Shown here: one piece after another, positions 18,370 to 27,497 of the stretch | How positions within the stretch are numbered: the stretch's first letter is position 1 | How the letters are laid out: every line of letters starts with the position of its first letter | Origin: Lentisphaerota bacterium | Lineage (GTDB): Bacteria; Verrucomicrobiota; Lentisphaeria; Victivallales; Victivallaceae | Reading direction: 5' to 3' | NCBI GenBank assembly: GCA_015061745.1 | Contig: SUWB01000001.1 | Coordinates: forward strand, 62,001 to 126,000 | DNA length: 64,000 nucleotides | Notes under the pieces: generated by a model | Seen by the model: the letters and a program-made list of their open reading frames with translations, nothing else | Told to the model about the DNA's origin: nothing | The model's database searches: none | Translations under genes and position numbers: made by a program

Positions 18370-20277
18370 ATGATAAACGCTGAAATTCCTTACGGTACAG
18401 CCCTTTACGATTATCTCGATCAGCTGGGAAGTTGTGCAGATGCCCGCCGCAGAGAGAAACTCTTTGCCGTTTCCACTGCCGAAGAAGCAGAAAAACATTG
18501 TGCAGAAGTCAGAAACACTCTGCGTAATTTGATGCTTTCAAATCGTTTTACTCCGGGAACGACTCCGCCGCAGGTGGTCGCCACCATTGAAAAGAACGGC
18601 GTTCTGATCGACAAGGTTCTCCTTGAAGTACGTCCCGGTATCTTCAATGCCGGACTCTTCTGGCGCAGAGCCGATATCAAAGGCAAGGTGCCCGGAATCC
18701 TGGGCGTCTGCGGCCACTCGGACAACGGCAAGGCTTGTGACTCCTATCAATCCTTTGCTTTCGGTCTGGCACTCAAGGGCTTCGGCGTTTTTATGTGCGA
18801 CCCCGCCGGACAGGGGGAATCCCACCAGTTCAAACCTGCCAAGGGCCCCACTGATGAACACACCATTATGGGCAAAGCCCTGAGAAGTGCCGGACTTCTG
18901 ACGGCCTCACTCTTTATCCACGATGCACAGCAGGCCCTTTCTTATCTGATTTCACGTCCGGAAATCATTGAAGACAAGATCGGCGTCACCGGTTCCTCCG
19001 GCGGCGGTCAGATGAGCTTTTTCCTTTTCGGTCTGGACGACCGGATCAAAGCCGCAGGTTGTTCCTGCCATATGAACAGATTTTACGATGTGTTCCGCAA
19101 CGAAACAGCCACCGACGGCGAAAGTACCCCGGAAGGCCTTATTGCCGCCGGATGCGACCGTCCCGACTTCGCCATTGCCGGTGCCCCCAAGCCCTTTTTG
19201 CTTATGGCCACTGAAGATGACTTTCTGGATCTGCGGAGCGTTAAAAAATCCTATGAAGAAGTTTCCCACATTTACAGCAAACTGGGAATGTCCGACCGCT
19301 TGCACTTTTCAATTGCTCCCGGCCCGCACAATTATTGCCGGACAAGCAGAGAAGCGATGTACGGCTTTTTCACCTCTCTCTTTCTCGGCAAAGAGGACAG
19401 CAAAGAACCCGAATTTGAACTGCTTACCGATGAAGAAGCAAATGTCACTTCCACCGGTTACGTCATTGATCTGCCCGGGGCTTTGACTGAAGGAGAAGCA
19501 ATTAAGCAATATCTGCCTGACACTTACACTGCAACCGCTGAGAGCATTGCCGACTTTTTGCGGAAGACCCTTGATCTTCCCGGCGAATTGCCGGCAGCCC
19601 CCGATTACCGTGTTCCCCGGAACCGCTTTCTTGTTCCCGGGCACAGTGATAACCGTTTTGTGCTGATCCCGGAACCGGGAACGCCGGTCAAATCAGTGCT
19701 TCACACCACCATTGGTTTGCCCCTGATCCCCCGGCGTACTGCTGCAACGCTCCATTGTGCCCACCTTTCTGCGGCAGATGAAATGGCAAAAAGAGCGGAA
19801 GAAAAAAATCTTTTTGTCCTTGAAGTTCGCGGCGTCGGCGAAACCCGTTCAACCGCAGGCAGAAGCACCAGAGATGACTTCTTTGCCCCAGTGGGACGGG
19901 ACAGCTTTATGGAAGGCACTGCCGAACTTCACGGCGTGCCGCTTCTCAGAGGCAAGATCATCGACCTGTTGGGAGCGATCGCTTTGCTGAAAGAACACGA
20001 CTGCGAAGAACTGACTCTTTCCGGCCGGGGAATGGGCGGTGTCATTGCCGCCTTTGCTGCGGCGACGGTAAAACTTCCTGTCAAGGAGATCATTCTTGAT
20101 GAAGTTCCCGCTTCCTTGAGGAAACTTATTGAAAAGCGTATCTTCCGTCTGCCCAACAGCGTCCTGCCCAAAGGAATGCTTCAGCACTTTGATTTCCCGG
20201 AACTGTATGAGTGTCTCAAACAGAATTACACTGTGACGATCAACTGTTCCGAAGATGTCCCCGCTGATGTTGAGTAA
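18370..20277 (+). CDS. alpha/beta hydrolase (acetyl-xylan esterase-like)
   Basis: GVTGSSGGGQMSFFL nucleophile elbow, FMCDPAGQGES. Confidence 0.65.
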   Translation: MINAEIPYGTALYDYLDQLGSCADARRREKLFAVSTAEEAEKHCAEVRNTLRNLMLSNRFTPGTTPPQVVATIEKNGVLIDKVLLEVRPGIFNAGLFWRRADIKGKVPGILGVCGHSDNGKACDSYQSFAFGLALKGFGVFMCDPAGQGESHQFKPAKGPTDEHTIMGKALRSAGLLTASLFIHDAQQALSYLISRPEIIEDKIGVTGSSGGGQMSFFLFGLDDRIKAAGCSCHMNRFYDVFRNETATDGESTPEGLIAAGCDRPDFAIAGAPKPFLLMATEDDFLDLRSVKKSYEEVSHIYSKLGMSDRLHFSIAPGPHNYCRTSREAMYGFFTSLFLGKEDSKEPEFELLTDEEANVTSTGYVIDLPGALTEGEAIKQYLPDTYTATAESIADFLRKTLDLPGELPAAPDYRVPRNRFLVPGHSDNRFVLIPEPGTPVKSVLHTTIGLPLIPRRTAATLHCAHLSAADEMAKRAEEKNLFVLEVRGVGETRSTAGRSTRDDFFAPVGRDSFMEGTAELHGVPLLRGKIIDLLGAIALLKEHDCEELTLSGRGMGGVIAAFAAATVKLPVKEIILDEVPASLRKLIEKRIFRLPNSVLPKGMLQHFDFPELYECLKQNYTVTINCSEDVPADVE

Positions 20278-20280
20278 AAA

Positions 20281-21015
20281 ATGGCACAGCACTCTTTGAA
20301 AGAAAAAATCGTTCTTTTGACCGGAGCCGGCGGCGGTATCGGCAGAGCCGTCGCCGAAAGGCTTGCCGGTGAAGGAATGAAAATCATTCTGCTGGGAGGC
20401 AATAACCGGGAAAAACTTTTTTCCACGCAGCAGGCAATTGAAAAATATGCCCCCTGCCTGGTCTTTCCCGGTGATTTGACAGATACGGCATTTTTGTCCG
20501 AATCAGTGGCCAAAGCGGTTGAAATGTGGGACGGCATCGATATCTTGATCAACAATGCCGGAAGTGCCGCCAATACCCCTTTTGAAAAGGTCTCTCTTGA
20601 GGATTTTGACAGGATTATGAACATCAATGTGCGTGTTCCTTTTTTCCTGACTCAGCTGGTTCTGCCCCATTTGAAGCGTTCAGCGACAGCCACGATCATC
20701 AATATTGCCTCAGTGACAGCCCATTCAGGTTATCCGCAGCAAAGCGTTTACAGTGCTTCAAAGCACGCTTTGCTCGGATTGACCAAAAGCATCGCAGCAG
20801 AATATTACAAAGATAATATCCGTGTTCACGCCGTCTCTCCGGGAGGCGTTTACACGGATATGGTCAAGGTCACCCGCCCCGATCTTTCACCTGAAGGAAT
20901 GATTATGCCGGAAGATATCGCCGATATCGTCCACTTTTTCCTGACCAACCGGGGAAATGCGGTCATTGACGAGATTCTGGTTCACCGGGCAGGCAAGACG
21001 CCTTTTCAAGTGTAA
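20281..21015 (+). CDS. SDR-family oxidoreductase
   Basis: TGAGGGIGRAVAERLA, NNAG, YSASKHALLGLTKSIA. Confidence 0.85.
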   Translation: MAQHSLKEKIVLLTGAGGGIGRAVAERLAGEGMKIILLGGNNREKLFSTQQAIEKYAPCLVFPGDLTDTAFLSESVAKAVEMWDGIDILINNAGSAANTPFEKVSLEDFDRIMNINVRVPFFLTQLVLPHLKRSATATIINIASVTAHSGYPQQSVYSASKHALLGLTKSIAAEYYKDNIRVHAVSPGGVYTDMVKVTRPDLSPEGMIMPEDIADIVHFFLTNRGNAVIDEILVHRAGKTPFQV

Positions 21016-21023
21016 AGATATTT

Positions 21024-22037
21024 TTACGGCTGCTCAAAGAGAAGCTGATTGGCAAGATCGGCAACTTTTAGTGAGTGGAATTCGTTTTCAGGGACAAACA
21101 CAGCTTTGGTTTTCAAGTGTCTGACGGGAGCACCGCTGCACTGTTCCCAAAGCTGTTCCACGGCATTGCGGACCGCCGTTTCGGCCCGTTCCAGAATAAT
21201 ACCGCACAGATCAAAGGTCTGAGCCGCAGCCATTGTCCACTCATTGTAAAATCCGACCACATCACTGTGAAATCCCAATTCACGGCAGCGGTCAAGGTAA
21301 ATACGCATTGAGTATTTGCCGTAAAGGATCACAGCAGGCAGTTTTTCATTGGCAAGAAAAGCGGCCTGCTTTTTTTCGTTGTGAATCCTGAAATCAGGAA
21401 CAACCTGCAGCTGAGCACAACTTTCCCTGAAGATTTTTTCAGTCACAAGATTATCAAATGCTTTCCCCTCAAAAAGGCAGAGAGTGATTTTTTTATGCCC
21501 TCTGTCAGCAAGATTTTTCACAGCAAGGGGCAAGGCTTCAGAGTAATCAGGAGCAGCCGACGAAAACTCCCAGAAACTGCGGCCGCACAAAGTGAAAAAA
21601 GGAAATTTTCTTTGAGCCAGACTTTCCATAAGCTCCCGGGGCAGCTGCTCCGGAGCACAGGAAGTAATGATTCCCTCCATTCCGGATGCCAGAAATGCCT
21701 TGATCGCTTCTGCGGTCTGAGTTTTGTCAAAGCGTGCCAGACGCAAAGCAACTTTATAATCTTTTTTCCCGGCTTCATCCATTGCCGTTTCCACAGCAGC
21801 CCCCAGAAATTGATCCGTGAGGATATCCACCAGAAAACCGAAACTCCGGGTGGAGCCACGGCGGAGTGCCAGCGCAACTTCACTTGGCTGGTAACCGTGA
21901 GCAGCGGCAATCAGCCGCACTCTGTCAGCGCGTTCTCTGGCATCACGCCGCTTATCTTTGGTCACTCCTGAGAGTGCCCGCTCTGCCGTCTTGGCAGAAA
22001 CACCCGCCAGACGGGCGATTTCTTTTATGGTTATCAT
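21024..22037 (-). CDS. LacI-family transcriptional regulator
   Basis: MITIKEIARLAGVSAKTAERALSG HTH plus PBP-like domain. Confidence 0.85.
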   Translation of the reverse strand: MITIKEIARLAGVSAKTAERALSGVTKDKRRDARERADRVRLIAAAHGYQPSEVALALRRGSTRSFGFLVDILTDQFLGAAVETAMDEAGKKDYKVALRLARFDKTQTAEAIKAFLASGMEGIITSCAPEQLPRELMESLAQRKFPFFTLCGRSFWEFSSAAPDYSEALPLAVKNLADRGHKKITLCLFEGKAFDNLVTEKIFRESCAQLQVVPDFRIHNEKKQAAFLANEKLPAVILYGKYSMRIYLDRCRELGFHSDVVGFYNEWTMAAAQTFDLCGIILERAETAVRNAVEQLWEQCSGAPVRHLKTKAVFVPENEFHSLKVADLANQLLFEQP

Positions 22038-22043
22038 AGGGTA

Positions 22044-22072
22044 AATATAGCACTTTTCCCTGCTTTTTTCAA
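22044..22072 (-). promoter_or_regulatory. promoter of LacI-family gene
   Basis: Minus strand TTGAAA - 17 nt ending GTGC - TATATT. Confidence 0.6.
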
Positions 22073-22120
22073 GTCAAATCGTCTCTGTAAAACAGTTTTT
22101 TGAAATTTTCTTTCCTCAAT

Positions 22121-22148
22121 TTGACTTTTCAAAAAAAAGGATTATATT
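22121..22148 (+). promoter_or_regulatory. promoter of the 22209-26265 operon
   Basis: TTGACT (22121-22126) - 16 nt - TATATT (22143-22148). Confidence 0.5.
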
Positions 22149-22208
22149 ATATAAGTGTACAACGAAGACAGTTATATTGACAATAACCTATTTATGGAGC
22201 TGTAAACA

Positions 22209-23303
22209 ATGTTCGTCCCTGAAAAAATCACTGCCGCCGAAGTCAAAGCCAAAGCCAGAGAGCTTGGTGCCGATCTTGTGGGTATTTCCCCGATGTCCCG
22301 TTTTGAGGGAGCTCCGAAGCAAAATGATGCCCGCTATATTTTCCCGGCTGCCAAATCTATGATCGTTCTGGGGTTCCGTATCGCCCGGGGAATGTTCCGC
22401 GGCATTGAGGAAGGAACGCTTTTTTCTGCCTATCCCTCTATGGGCTATGCCGGTATGAATCAGGTTTACGGCCCTATGGTGCTGTGGAATCTGACCCGTT
22501 ATCTTGAAGACAAAGGCTATGAAACGTTGCCCATTATGAACAGTAACGGCGGCGAAGCCATCAACCCTGTGACGGGCAATTTCCGGGAAGGCTGGAGCCG
22601 TCCTGTGGCAGAAGGACTCCCCTACCCCGATGTGCTGCTTCACTTCAGATTATGTGCCTATATGGCAGGACTCGGAGAAATCGGCTGGAGCAAATTGCTG
22701 CTTACTCCTGAATATGGTCCCCGGCAGCGTTTCGTCGTACTGCTGACCGAAGCCGAACTTGAGGGAGATCCCATTTTTGAAGGAAAAATCTGCGACCGCT
22801 GCAAGCTGTGTGCCCATAATTGCACCTCTCAGGCCATCAGCAAAACAGAAACGGTAAAATGCACCGTTGCCGGTCACGAAATCGAATGGGGCAAACTGGA
22901 ACCGATGCTGTGTGAAAGAGGACTTCACGGCGGATGCCACGGCCAGCGCAATCCTTTTGAAGGGGACTACCCCCGGAAATACGGTTACGGCCGGGCCATT
23001 GAAGGAGCTTCAGGTTGTATGCGGGCCTGTATGATCCATCTGGAAGAAAAAGGAATTCTCAAAAACAAATTTGCCAGCAAATTCCGTACCCATAAAGTCT
23101 GGGACGATATCGACCATTCAAAGCCCTGGGAAATGACTCAGGATGCCCGGGAAACCTATGCTGACAGGGGACAAACAGAACCTCACGACGTTTATTCAAA
23201 CTATCGTGTGACCGACAACTTCGGTACAGCTAAAAAAGAGGATATTGAAAAACAGCAGCAGAGTTCAAAAGACTCCAAAACTTACAATCCTCTCATCGAC
23301 TGA
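22209..23303 (+). CDS. 4Fe-4S protein related to QueG/reductive-dehalogenase-like iron-sulfur proteins
   Basis: ARELGADLVGISPMSRFEG, CDRCKLCAHNC, SGCMRACMIHLE. Confidence 0.6.
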   Translation: MFVPEKITAAEVKAKARELGADLVGISPMSRFEGAPKQNDARYIFPAAKSMIVLGFRIARGMFRGIEEGTLFSAYPSMGYAGMNQVYGPMVLWNLTRYLEDKGYETLPIMNSNGGEAINPVTGNFREGWSRPVAEGLPYPDVLLHFRLCAYMAGLGEIGWSKLLLTPEYGPRQRFVVLLTEAELEGDPIFEGKICDRCKLCAHNCTSQAISKTETVKCTVAGHEIEWGKLEPMLCERGLHGGCHGQRNPFEGDYPRKYGYGRAIEGASGCMRACMIHLEEKGILKNKFASKFRTHKVWDDIDHSKPWEMTQDARETYADRGQTEPHDVYSNYRVTDNFGTAKKEDIEKQQQSSKDSKTYNPLID

Positions 23304-23306
23304 CAA

Positions 23307-24281
23307 ATGGCAGACGCTTTGAAACTTTCTGTCGGCTATCAGCTGCCTGAGCGTTACAGCATCGTGGAAGTTATAGAAACCTACCGAGATGCTGTCGATG
23401 AAGTTTATTTTCCCTGGTTCGGTATTCCGGACGGGCGGGGCGTTTCGATCCGTTATGAGGCAGACCAATACCTTATGGAAAAAGAGCTGCTTCAACTCCG
23501 CAATATGGGGATAAAACTTCACTTGCTGCTCAATGCCAACTGTTATGGCAAAGATGCCCTTTCTCAGAAATTTGCAGAAACCCTGGAGTCTATGCTGGGA
23601 TTTCTCACTGAGAAATTTCATCTGACCGGCATTACGACCACATCGCTTTTTGTTGCAAGATTCTGCAAAAAGAATTTTCCTGCTCTTGAAGTGCGTGCTT
23701 CTGTAAATATGAACATCACTTCTAAACAGGCAATGGAGTACGTCGCAGATTTTTTTGACGGTTTTTATGCCGGTCGTTCTCTCAACCGTGATCCTGAGGC
23801 GGTCGCTTCTTTGCGTATCCCCGGCAAAAAGCTCTACCTGCTGGCCAACAGCGGCTGTCTGAGCAATTGTCCTGCCCATACATTTCACGACAATCTGGTG
23901 GCCCACGAAAGTGAAATCGACCACGATAAAAGCTGCTGGAACTTTCAGGGCATCTGCTGGGAACGTTACAGCAAAAAAGCCAATCAGGAGTTTATTCTTG
24001 CTGATTCCACCTGGATACGCCCTGAAGAAATCGACCTCTACACCGGAGTTGTGGACGGTATAAAAGTGGCTTCAAGGACCAATCCCCATTTCGGTACCAT
24101 TATCAAAGCCTACGCAGAACGCAGTTTTTCCGGAAATATGCTCAGTTTGTGCGAACCGGATTTTTCAAAGCTGATCTTTCTTGAAAACAAAGCCTTCCCC
24201 GCCGGCTGGATGAAACATCTTCACCCCGGGACGCCCGAATATCAACACATTCTTGACAGGGTAAAAAATGAAAACAAGTGA
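23307..24281 (+). CDS. peptidase U32-like TIM-barrel protein
   Basis: VDEVYFPWFG, LHLLLNANCYG, RASVNMNITS, LLANSGCLSNCPAHTFHDN. Confidence 0.45.
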   Translation: MADALKLSVGYQLPERYSIVEVIETYRDAVDEVYFPWFGIPDGRGVSIRYEADQYLMEKELLQLRNMGIKLHLLLNANCYGKDALSQKFAETLESMLGFLTEKFHLTGITTTSLFVARFCKKNFPALEVRASVNMNITSKQAMEYVADFFDGFYAGRSLNRDPEAVASLRIPGKKLYLLANSGCLSNCPAHTFHDNLVAHESEIDHDKSCWNFQGICWERYSKKANQEFILADSTWIRPEEIDLYTGVVDGIKVASRTNPHFGTIIKAYAERSFSGNMLSLCEPDFSKLIFLENKAFPAGWMKHLHPGTPEYQHILDRVKNENK

Positions 24282-26265
24282 AATTTCCTGGAGCGTAATG
24301 CACCCTACGCCTCTCAATGCTGATTATATCCGTCAGCTTATTGAAAAATCAAACGAATATCACGTTGACAGTTTTGAAATCTGCGGCCAGTGTCATACCC
24401 CCTACGGCGGTTTGGACGGCCTCATTGATTACCGGGAATTTCCCCACGCTTATGCCAACTGGGATCAGAAAAAGGTTGCCGAAACTCAGGCAGAGATGGC
24501 GGAAATTCTTGATCTCGCTCACGCGGCCGGAAAAAAAGTCTTTTATTTCCACCGGGAAGTAATGATCCCGCCGGGACTTCTTGAGGACATTCCTGACCTC
24601 CTTGATGAAAACAGGGAATTTGATCTTTTGGGAGAACGTTTTGCCCAGCTGATCCGTTACAAGATCGACAAGGTTATGACCAAACTTCCGAAACTGGACG
24701 GTATTGTACTGACTCTGACTGAAGCGGACTTTTCAGCCATTCACAATTCCAATGCAGAAAAATACCCTCCCGTCGAGGTGGTCAGTTTCATCATCTCCCT
24801 TTTTGCCGAAGAACTTGAAAAACGCAATAAACGTTTTATTATGCGTTCTTTTGGTTCGATTGCCAAAGATTATGAAGATATCCTTGCCGGTGCCGTAAAA
24901 CTCGCCGGGAAGTTCAAGTTTGAAATAGAAACCAAGATCACCCCCTATGATTTTGATCCTTTTCTGGATAAAAATCCCTTTTTGCGGCCCAATCCCGGCT
25001 TCACTCTCTCAGCAGAATGTGAAAGCGTTGGCGAATTTATGGGCCAGGGCAATATGCCTTTTGAGCACGTCCACAATATTGTCCGCTACGTCCGTGAAGC
25101 ACAGGAAGCAGGTGTTGACCGTTTTGTGATCCGCATCGACCGCAGGGGCAATTGTATTTTCGATCTTTATGAATTGAACTATTACGCCTATGCCCGTGCC
25201 ATTGAAGATCCCGCCGTTACAGCCGACGAGATCCGGCAGGAGTGGTATGAAAAACACTATCCGACTTCTATCCGGGAATCCCTCATCGAACTTGACCGTC
25301 TGGGCTGGGAAATGGTGACTAAAACCTACTTCATTGACAAACAGGTTTTGTTCCACGGCAATTACTCCATAAAATATCTGAAATCCGCTTTTGTTTTTTC
25401 ACTCTTTCGTGAAGGTGTTTCACTTGAAAACGGCAAAGATATCTGGTCTATCCTGACCGATCGCCCCGCTCCGGGAAGAAAGTTTGCCCTTCAGGAAAAA
25501 GATGAAGCTGTCGCCTGTGCTGACCGGGGAGCGGCCTTGTGCAGCTCCCTGCACCTGCCCTCAGATGATTACCGTCTGCGGTTGTGGAACAATGCAGTGG
25601 TCATCACAAGATGTGTCCGGGAACTGGTCAGATGTATGGCAGCCTACTTTGAAGATATGGAATCCGGCAGCAGCGAGTGTACACTCCTGAAGAAGCAGGT
25701 TGCTGCAAGTCTTGCTGAATATGACCGTCTGGCGGGCCATAAAGTAGAAATCCTTGAACGGGAATTCATCAACGGCCTTGAGCACCGTCTTCAGGAGTAC
25801 CGCCGCCCCATTGAAGAAATATGTATTGAACCTCTGGCCGCTATCTGCCAGACATTGCCCCGGGAATATGCCGCAGAAATGGCGGCACGGAAACAATTTC
25901 TGAAATATGCCGCAGACGGAGTCATTCCCGGCGGACTTTATGACGATCACCGGATCTACCGTTATATGCACGGTTCCCACTCAGTGATCCAGAACGGCTT
26001 TCCCGGCCGCTGGGCGGGAAACCGGGTATTCCCCAACGGCTTTTTTGAAGTGACACTCCAAGGCGGAAAAGAACTTTTGATTTGCGGAGACGCCTCTGAA
26101 ACAAAACATTTCACCCTCACTGTCAACGGAGTTTCCCGGAAACTTTCTCTTGACAATGACGGTATCTGCAAGGTAGTTCTTGAAAACAAAGACGAAAAGA
26201 TCACAGTAAGGATTTCCAAATCAGGAGCCTGCTACCCCCTCATTTATGCTCTTGCAGTGTGCTGA
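24268..26265 (+). CDS. uncharacterised glycoside-hydrolase-like protein
   Basis: Long ORF; LDLAHAAGKKVFYFHREVMIPPG, KLDGIVLTLTEADF, RIDRRGNCIFDLYELNYYAY; in operon with the two upstream genes. Confidence 0.5.
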   Translation: MKTSEISWSVMHPTPLNADYIRQLIEKSNEYHVDSFEICGQCHTPYGGLDGLIDYREFPHAYANWDQKKVAETQAEMAEILDLAHAAGKKVFYFHREVMIPPGLLEDIPDLLDENREFDLLGERFAQLIRYKIDKVMTKLPKLDGIVLTLTEADFSAIHNSNAEKYPPVEVVSFIISLFAEELEKRNKRFIMRSFGSIAKDYEDILAGAVKLAGKFKFEIETKITPYDFDPFLDKNPFLRPNPGFTLSAECESVGEFMGQGNMPFEHVHNIVRYVREAQEAGVDRFVIRIDRRGNCIFDLYELNYYAYARAIEDPAVTADEIRQEWYEKHYPTSIRESLIELDRLGWEMVTKTYFIDKQVLFHGNYSIKYLKSAFVFSLFREGVSLENGKDIWSILTDRPAPGRKFALQEKDEAVACADRGAALCSSLHLPSDDYRLRLWNNAVVITRCVRELVRCMAAYFEDMESGSSECTLLKKQVAASLAEYDRLAGHKVEILEREFINGLEHRLQEYRRPIEEICIEPLAAICQTLPREYAAEMAARKQFLKYAADGVIPGGLYDDHRIYRYMHGSHSVIQNGFPGRWAGNRVFPNGFFEVTLQGGKELLICGDASETKHFTLTVNGVSRKLSLDNDGICKVVLENKDEKITVRISKSGACYPLIYALAVC

Positions 26266-26270
26266 AGTAT

Positions 26271-26310
26271 AAAAAATCCCGGAACAAAGTGCTTTGTCCC
26301 GGGATTTTTA
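26271..26310. terminator. bidirectional rho-independent terminator
   Basis: AAAAATCCCGGAACAAAG-TG-CTTTGTCCCGGGATTTTT between convergent genes. Confidence 0.85.
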
Positions 26311-26321
26311 TTGTCAAAAAT

Positions 26322-27383
26322 TTACTGTTTCACAAGTTCCAGGATCATAGCCACGCCTTTGTCAATGGAACTGAGACAAAGTTTTTCTTCCGCAGAGTGA
26401 GCTCCTGAACCGTCGATACCGGACACATACACAGGCCGTCCGATTTTATAAAGGTGGCGGGCATCCGTAGCACCGCAGATACGCCCGGGGGTGATCTCTT
26501 TGCCAAAGGCTTTTGAATAAGCCGCCGCAAGAGTTCTCATTTCTTCACTGTCAACAGGGGAATTGAAGGGATCACAGCTTTCAGTAACTTTGACTTCAAG
26601 TCCGGTCACCTGACGGATACGCTCGACGACAGCGTCTTTTTCTTCAAGTTTCACCAGACGCAAATTCAACTCAGCCTCAGCCACGTCGGGAATACGGTTG
26701 ACAACACTTCCGGCACGCAATATGGTGGGAGCCATAGACATACGCCAATCGGCGGCCTCCGCAGGATTTTCCCATTCGGCAAAGAGTTTCTGCAAACCGT
26801 TGACCAGCTTTACAACAGGATTGTCAAAAGCCCAGGGACGGGCAGAATGACCGCCTGTTCCATAAGCAGTCAGAGTCAGATTAAGGATACCCTTTTGAGC
26901 GTAATAAACGCTGCCGCCGGAATCCATAACCAACCCCATTTTACGGGCTCCGTAGCCATTTTTCACCATAAAGTCCGTTGTCTTGCCGCCGATCTCCTCA
27001 TCTGCGGTAAAAATACATCCCAAAGAAGCTCCTTCAGGGGCGTTGCACATCGCCTTCATAATGGCAATGGCGTCCCCCATACAGTCACTTGAACCGCGTC
27101 CATAGAGAAAATCGCCTTCGATATAAGGCTCATACTGACTTTCGTTATCAGCAGGAACCACATCCAAATGGGCACACAAAAGAATATCCTGCACTTTGCC
27201 GGGAGCAGTTGCCGCAAAAAGGACTTCCCTTTCGCCGTCTTTTTCCATAGTGCAGTAAAGCCCTTTTTCAGTCAGAAATTCCTGAACGCGCCGCTGTACC
27301 CGGTTGACGGCCGTAATATCCTGGCTTTCGGGTCTCATACGGATCATTTCACACAAAAGGTCGATATAGCAATCTTTTTCCAT
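26322..27383 (-). CDS. M20-family peptidase / deacylase
   Basis: LLCAHLDVVPAD, GRGSSDCMGD, TADEEIGG, GATDARH. Confidence 0.8.
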   Translation of the reverse strand: MEKDCYIDLLCEMIRMRPESQDITAVNRVQRRVQEFLTEKGLYCTMEKDGEREVLFAATAPGKVQDILLCAHLDVVPADNESQYEPYIEGDFLYGRGSSDCMGDAIAIMKAMCNAPEGASLGCIFTADEEIGGKTTDFMVKNGYGARKMGLVMDSGGSVYYAQKGILNLTLTAYGTGGHSARPWAFDNPVVKLVNGLQKLFAEWENPAEAADWRMSMAPTILRAGSVVNRIPDVAEAELNLRLVKLEEKDAVVERIRQVTGLEVKVTESCDPFNSPVDSEEMRTLAAAYSKAFGKEITPGRICGATDARHLYKIGRPVYVSGIDGSGAHSAEEKLCLSSIDKGVAMILELVKQ

Positions 27384-27497
27384 AATTTCATCCTTTGATA
27401 TTTGAACTTACTTCTCAATTACCCGGCTCTTTTTTATCCTCTTTTCAAACCTCTCAAGCGATCTGCCCCAAAGGGCTTTTCAGAGAACTCAAAAATA

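Noticed and set aside
22177-22208. TATTGACAATA palindrome before the 22209 gene as a LacI operator
   Set aside because: Only an 11-bp AT-rich palindrome with 5-bp arms; too weak to call without regulon comparison.
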